Of a stretch of 8,424 nt of DNA, positions 5,375 to 8,424 are shown in pieces. The stretch is from an uncultured Calothrix sp. GTDB lineage: Bacteria > Cyanobacteriota > Cyanobacteriia > Cyanobacteriales > Nostocaceae. The notes beneath the pieces are model-generated. The model was not told the origin of the DNA. It saw nothing but the letters and a program-made list of their open reading frames with translations, and did no database searches. How positions within the stretch are numbered: position 1 is the first letter of the stretch; the number at the start of each line of letters is the position of its first letter. The stretch lies in contig CAKZYM010000326.1 of the NCBI GenBank assembly GCA_937884685.1, positions 1-8,424 on the forward strand. Direction: 5' to 3'. A program made the translations under genes and the position numbers.

Positions 5375-6553
5375 TTATACTTTTCGTGGTAATTCTATAC
5401 GAAATAGCGTACCTTTTCCTAATTCACTTTCAACAGTAATCTTACCCTTCATCATGTTTACCAGCGCTTGAACTATAGATAGACCATTACCCGTCCCCTC
5501 AAATTTACGATTGTTACCTTGGTCAAGCTGTCTAAAAGGTTCAAAAATATGTTGTATGTCCTCAGCAGCAATACCAATTCCCGTATCTTTAACTGCTAAT
5601 TCAATTGTATTACAGGACTTTTCCCTTACTTCTACCGTAATGCTTCCATTTTTCGTAAATTTAATTGCGTTTGACAGTAGCTTATTCAAAATTTGTCGTA
5701 CTCGCAGCGAGTCATTACATAAGGTCGGATTTTGTAAGCTAATATCAACTTTTAAATGCAGTCTTTTCACTTCTGCTAAAGATTGCATTTCTGCAACGGT
5801 AACTTTTACTAGTCTCTCTAAATCAAATACTTCTAGTTTTAGTTCTAACTTTCCTGCTTGCAGCTTAGAATAGTCTAAAACTTCGTTTACCAGCATTAAT
5901 AAATTTTTACCATTATTAAGGATACGCTCTAACATATCCTTTTGCTGTTTAGAGATTGTGCCGCATTTTGGACGCAATAGTAACTGAGAAAATCCAATAA
6001 TCGCATTCATTGGAGTTCGCAGTTCGTGAGATATAGTTGCTAAAAATTGCGACTTTAACCGGAATACCTCCATCAAATTTTGATTTTGTATCTCTATTTT
6101 TTGTTTCTGGCTGACGATAGTTTCATTTTTTTCTTTTATTTGTTGATGAAGCTCGGTTAATTTTGTTTCTATACTGTAAAGTCGGATAGCATTACGTAAT
6201 ACTATATCTAAAACTTCTTTTGAAAATGATGATTTATAGATATAGTCTGTCGCTCCAGCTTCAATAAGTTCCTTATTCATCTGTTCGTCACTGTTTGCAA
6301 CAATAACTAATATAGGAACCCAATTTTTCAAGCTAAGTAGGTTTTTTAATAAATTTATGGTTTCAACATTTGATGCACAATTATTCAAGAACACAAAGTC
6401 ATAGGAATTATTTTTAAAAGTATCTATGGCTTCTTTAGTTTCAACTACTTTTAGCTGTTTTCTGCTTATACCATAGTCATTAAAAGCAAGAGACACAGTA
6501 GTGCCATCGAATTGTCTGTCTTCAATAATTAGAATTTGCCATTTTTCATCCAT
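5375..6553 (-). CDS. Soluble histidine kinase with N-terminal pseudo-receiver
   Basis: 392 residues. The N-terminal domain (about 6-122) has a receiver layout and keeps the acidic pair Glu11-Asp12 and Lys107 (YKSS instead of KP). The phosphoacceptor position is Asn57 (VFLNN; codon AAT at 6383-6385 on the minus strand) and the switch Thr/Ser is Val85, so it should not be phosphorylated in the usual way. A coiled-coil linker (about 126-166) leads to HisKA with His176 in TISHELRTPMNAIIGF, then an ATPase domain (about 278-391): Asn295 in SNAIKFT, G1 DTGIG (323-327), G2 GTGNG (353-357). The kinase core is therefore intact and probably active. There is no membrane, PAS or GAF region. Pseudo-receivers in CikA and KaiA sense or bind without phosphorylation; similar logic is inferred here. 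A weak AAGG (complement of 6564-6567) precedes the ATG by 10 nt. Confidence 0.95.
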   Translation of the reverse strand: MDEKWQILIIEDRQFDGTTVSLAFNDYGISRKQLKVVETKEAIDTFKNNSYDFVFLNNCASNVETINLLKNLLSLKNWVPILVIVANSDEQMNKELIEAGATDYIYKSSFSKEVLDIVLRNAIRLYSIETKLTELHQQIKEKNETIVSQKQKIEIQNQNLMEVFRLKSQFLATISHELRTPMNAIIGFSQLLLRPKCGTISKQQKDMLERILNNGKNLLMLVNEVLDYSKLQAGKLELKLEVFDLERLVKVTVAEMQSLAEVKRLHLKVDISLQNPTLCNDSLRVRQILNKLLSNAIKFTKNGSITVEVREKSCNTIELAVKDTGIGIAAEDIQHIFEPFRQLDQGNNRKFEGTGNGLSIVQALVNMMKGKITVESELGKGTLFRIELPRKV

Positions 6554-6650
6554 CGCTTTTTTGCCTTAGTCACCACCTAAGCTATCATAAATAAATTCAT
6601 TAATATTTTTTTAATCATCAAATTATCATATAATTTATTTAAGATATTTT

Positions 6651-6683
6651 TGATAAAAATTTATCAGATAATTTTAATTATCT
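6651..6683. promoter_or_regulatory. Two abutting perfect palindromes upstream of the pseudo-receiver kinase gene
   Basis: TGATAAA-AA-TTTATCA (6651-6666, 7-bp arms) and AGATAATT-TT-AATTATCT (6666-6683, 8-bp arms) share one base. Both have the plan GATAA...TTATC with a 2-nt centre. They lie about 98-130 bp before the ATG at 6553, where a pair of dimer-binding sites would be expected. The AT-rich context raises the chance of coincidence. Confidence 0.4.
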
Positions 6684-7615
6684 ATACCTAAAAAATTATA
6701 ATTTAATACTAACAGTTAATATACACTTAATTTATTAGAAATAATTTTTGCTTATACCTGTAGTATAGACTTGCTTAATTAGTTGATTTTGTATTCTTGA
6801 ACTCAATATCTATAACAAAATAAAAATTAATTTTTATCTTTGATTTTAAGTCTTTAGTACTTATTGTGAGTTCAGTGTTGCCAAGGCTTATTTTACGAAG
6901 TGAATGATTGAAAATATTTTTTACTACATGCCTATACCTCTCTAATTACTTTTATCCGTATAAAATATAACTGTCATGCTCTGACTAATTGACGAACAAT
7001 TTTAAGCTTTGTGCCGCTGTTATAAATAATTACAAATAAATAGATTCAAATATATGAGTCAATTTTGATACAAGTATTCAGGGATAGGCTTATTGTAGCT
7101 AGATAGGTTTTTATTCGTCGTCAGTCTTTAGTATGAATTTATTTAAGGTAAATATATTCAAGTTCTATTACTTATGCAAGACTAATTTCAAGATAGAATA
7201 TATGATGGCTATAAGCAACTTCATGAAATATAAAAAAGTGGTTTTATCCCTATAAACTTTATCTTCATAGGTTACTCTAAAAAGATAATAAGAAGTAGAC
7301 AATAGTAAAAAAATACGACATTAATAAACATATTAATTTCTCATCACCTTTGTTCTCTGCTCCTTCCTGAGTCTTATATGACTCTTTAATTAACACAAAA
7401 ATTACAATTACAGTTACAAAGTTATTAATAAATAGATATATAACTTAAAAAAAAGTCAAATTACTATAGTTTCAAAACTTCTATATATCCGAAGCTATAA
7501 TTTAATCTGTATCAAAAGACTAAACAAAATATATAAAGTTATTTCTGTCGATGGATATATTTCATGTAGAAAACATTTATGCTTAGCTATGGCTGGCAAT
7601 ATAGAGAAGCTTCAA

Positions 7616-7644
7616 TTGTAAAGAAGATTTTCAAGATATATAAA
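7616..7644 (+). promoter_or_regulatory. Candidate sigma70-type promoter for the LuxR-type regulator
   Basis: TTGTAA (7616-7621, 4 of 6 to TTGACA), a 17-nt spacer, and TATAAA (7639-7644, 5 of 6 to TATAAT). It predicts transcription starting near 7651 and a leader of only about 15 nt before the ATG at 7666, which fits the weak ribosome binding site (AGAG at 7655-7658). Confidence 0.4.
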
Positions 7645-7665
7645 CCGTTTGTTTAGAGCTTAACA

Positions 7666-8385
7666 ATGACAGAAATTAGTATTGTCTTAATTGAAGACCA
7701 TGATTTAACTAGAATGGGTATCAAGGCTGCATTGCAGGCTTCAGAAGAATTGAAAGTAGTTGGAGAAGCAGCCAATGGAACTAGAGGGTTGAAAACCTTA
7801 GAAACAATAAAACCAGACATCGCACTTGTAGATATTGGTCTACCGGACATTGATGGTATTGAACTTACTCGGAAGTTTAAGGAGTACCAAAGTCGTGTAG
7901 GAGACGCTTCAACGAAAATCCTCGTTTTAACAATGAATCATACAGATGATACTGTACTTGCAGCTTTCGCAGCAGGAGCCGATTCATATTATATGAAGGA
8001 TACAAGCATTGATAAACTCACCGAAGCAATCTACTTAACTCATTCTGGCAACTCTTGGATAGATCCGGCGATCGCCAATGTAGTTTTACAGCAGATAAGA
8101 CAGGAAATTTCCGACGATAGAACCGTTTCTCAAGCCAAAACAGTAAAAATTGAAGCGCTTTCAACTGAATACGAACAAGTTTTAGAAACCTATCCGTTAA
8201 CTCAAAGAGAATTAGAAATTCTTGAATTAATTGTAGCGGGAAAAAGCAATGGAGATATTGCTGAGAAGTTATATATAACTGTTGGTACTGTGAAAACCCA
8301 CGTTCGCAATATTCTCAACAAACTTTGTGCTGATGACCGAACTCAGGCAGCAGTTAGAGCATTACGTTCGGGACTTGTAGCATAA
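7666..8385 (+). CDS. NarL/FixJ-type response regulator with LuxR helix-turn-helix
   Basis: 239 residues. An N-terminal receiver (about 4-120) has Glu10-Asp11 (IEDHDLTRMGI), phosphoacceptor Asp56 in LVDIGLP, Thr89 and Lys111 (MKD), all intact. A linker of about 50 residues leads to a LuxR-type DNA-binding domain (about 176-237): LTQRELEILELI (178-189) and the helix-turn-helix around NGDIAEKLYITVGTVKTHVR (195-214), ending in NKLCADDRTQAAVRAL. Phosphorylation should promote dimerisation and promoter binding. It is the only DNA-binding regulator in this two-component cluster, and so the most likely output, though its partner kinase is not proven. The ATG at 7666 is the natural start of the receiver; the ribosome site is weak. 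It is divergent from the pseudo-receiver kinase across 1.1 kb. The gene carries the only HIP1 octamer I found (8068-8075). Targets are unknown. Confidence 0.95.
   Translation: MTEISIVLIEDHDLTRMGIKAALQASEELKVVGEAANGTRGLKTLETIKPDIALVDIGLPDIDGIELTRKFKEYQSRVGDASTKILVLTMNHTDDTVLAAFAAGADSYYMKDTSIDKLTEAIYLTHSGNSWIDPAIANVVLQQIRQEISDDRTVSQAKTVKIEALSTEYEQVLETYPLTQRELEILELIVAGKSNGDIAEKLYITVGTVKTHVRNILNKLCADDRTQAAVRALRSGLVA
8067..8076. repeat. HIP1 palindrome GGCGATCGCC
   Basis: This contains the octamer GCGATCGC (8068-8075), the highly iterated palindrome overrepresented in many cyanobacterial genomes. It lies inside the LuxR-type regulator gene. A single copy is weak evidence by itself, but it agrees with the other cyanobacterial signs. 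Confidence 0.85.
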
Positions 8386-8424
8386 ATTGAACATATTTAC
8401 TCTTGTTATTAGTAATATTTATTT

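Larger units (their letters stand above)
6554..7665. other. 1,112-bp AT-rich spacer between divergent regulator genes
   Basis: No supported gene or RNA. It separates the divergent pseudo-receiver kinase (-) and LuxR-type regulator (+). It contains the two palindromes at 6651-6683, an AT hairpin TTTTAT/ATAAAA (6950-6965), a small hairpin GAGTC/GACTC (7369-7384), and a candidate promoter at 7616-7644. One 40-codon frame (7133-7255) has no ribosome site and an AT-driven composition. The size is unusual and could conceal a small RNA or a decayed gene. Confidence 0.6.

Noticed and set aside
5511..5873. Plus-strand 120-residue open frame inside the pseudo-receiver kinase gene
   Set aside because: Antisense to the ATPase and HisKA domains; composition (Ser/Leu/Phe/Cys-rich) is typical of a shadow frame.
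6683..6939. TATACCT three times (6683, 6753, 6933) as possible iterons or operators
   Set aside because: Irregular spacing (70 and 180 bp) and only 7 bp; no origin features such as DnaA boxes noticed.
6849..7133. 11-bp direct repeat AGTCTTTAGTA at 6849-6859 and 7123-7133
   Set aside because: About one such pair is expected by chance in 1.1 kb of AT-rich sequence.
7133..7255. 40-residue plus-strand frame in the 1.1-kb spacer
   Set aside because: Lys/Phe/Tyr/Ile-rich as expected from AT-rich DNA, no ribosome site, no recognisable motif; expected by chance in a spacer this size.
7369..7390. GAGTC-TTATAT-GACTC hairpin with following TTTAATT as a terminator
   Set aside because: Only a 5-bp stem, a short T-run, and no gene upstream on that strand for over a kilobase.
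7653..7850. Minus-strand open frame at the start of the LuxR-type regulator
   Set aside because: Antisense to the intact receiver domain; no supporting signals.

Overview
The window looks like chromosomal DNA from a filamentous, probably heterocyst-forming cyanobacterium (Nostocales; Calothrix/Rivularia/Nostoc-like). The evidence is AT-rich coding sequence with even more AT-rich spacers, two heptameric short tandem repeat (STRR) arrays in one spacer, a HIP1-type GGCGATCGCC at 8067-8076, a small protein that looks like the cyanobacterial Slr1339 'salt stress' family, and a high density of two-component genes that lack membrane sensors. The species cannot be fixed from the sequence alone.

Left half (1-2786): three genes on the plus strand, namely a cytosolic von Willebrand A (VWA) protein with a complete MIDAS site, an Slr1339-like coiled-coil protein and a fructosamine/ketosamine-3-kinase. 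The first two are 28 bp apart and probably co-transcribed. The kinase follows after a 112-bp spacer holding two unrelated 7-bp repeat arrays, one running through the upstream stop codon and the other ending directly at the kinase start codon. Next comes a small protein with a C-terminal J-domain, which converges at 3 bp on a 66-residue conserved-looking protein of unknown function on the minus strand.

Right half (3358-8385): four two-component genes and no other genes. They are a stand-alone receiver (+), two soluble REC-HisKA-HATPase hybrid kinases (both -), and a NarL/LuxR-type response regulator (+). No transmembrane, PAS or GAF sensor domain is visible in either kinase, so the N-terminal receiver is the only recognisable input module. 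In the second kinase (5375-6553) that receiver has lost its phosphoacceptor (Asp to Asn57) and switch Thr/Ser (Val85) but keeps the acidic pair and lysine, so it reads as a pseudo-receiver. A plausible but unproven reading is a local phosphorelay or branched pathway ending in the LuxR-type regulator, with one kinase driven by phosphorylation of its receiver and the other by a phosphorylation-independent pseudo-receiver.

The spacers are long and structured: 577 bp (2781-3357) with hairpins, 309 bp (5066-5374) with a four-copy 12-bp repeat in the leader of a kinase gene, and 1,112 bp (6554-7665), extremely AT-rich, with two abutting perfect palindromes upstream of the pseudo-receiver kinase. 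I found no rRNA, tRNA, transposase, CRISPR array or convincing rho-independent terminator. No previously undescribed system is demonstrated. The strongest leads are the pseudo-receiver kinase with its neighbours and the repeat-bounded gene junction.
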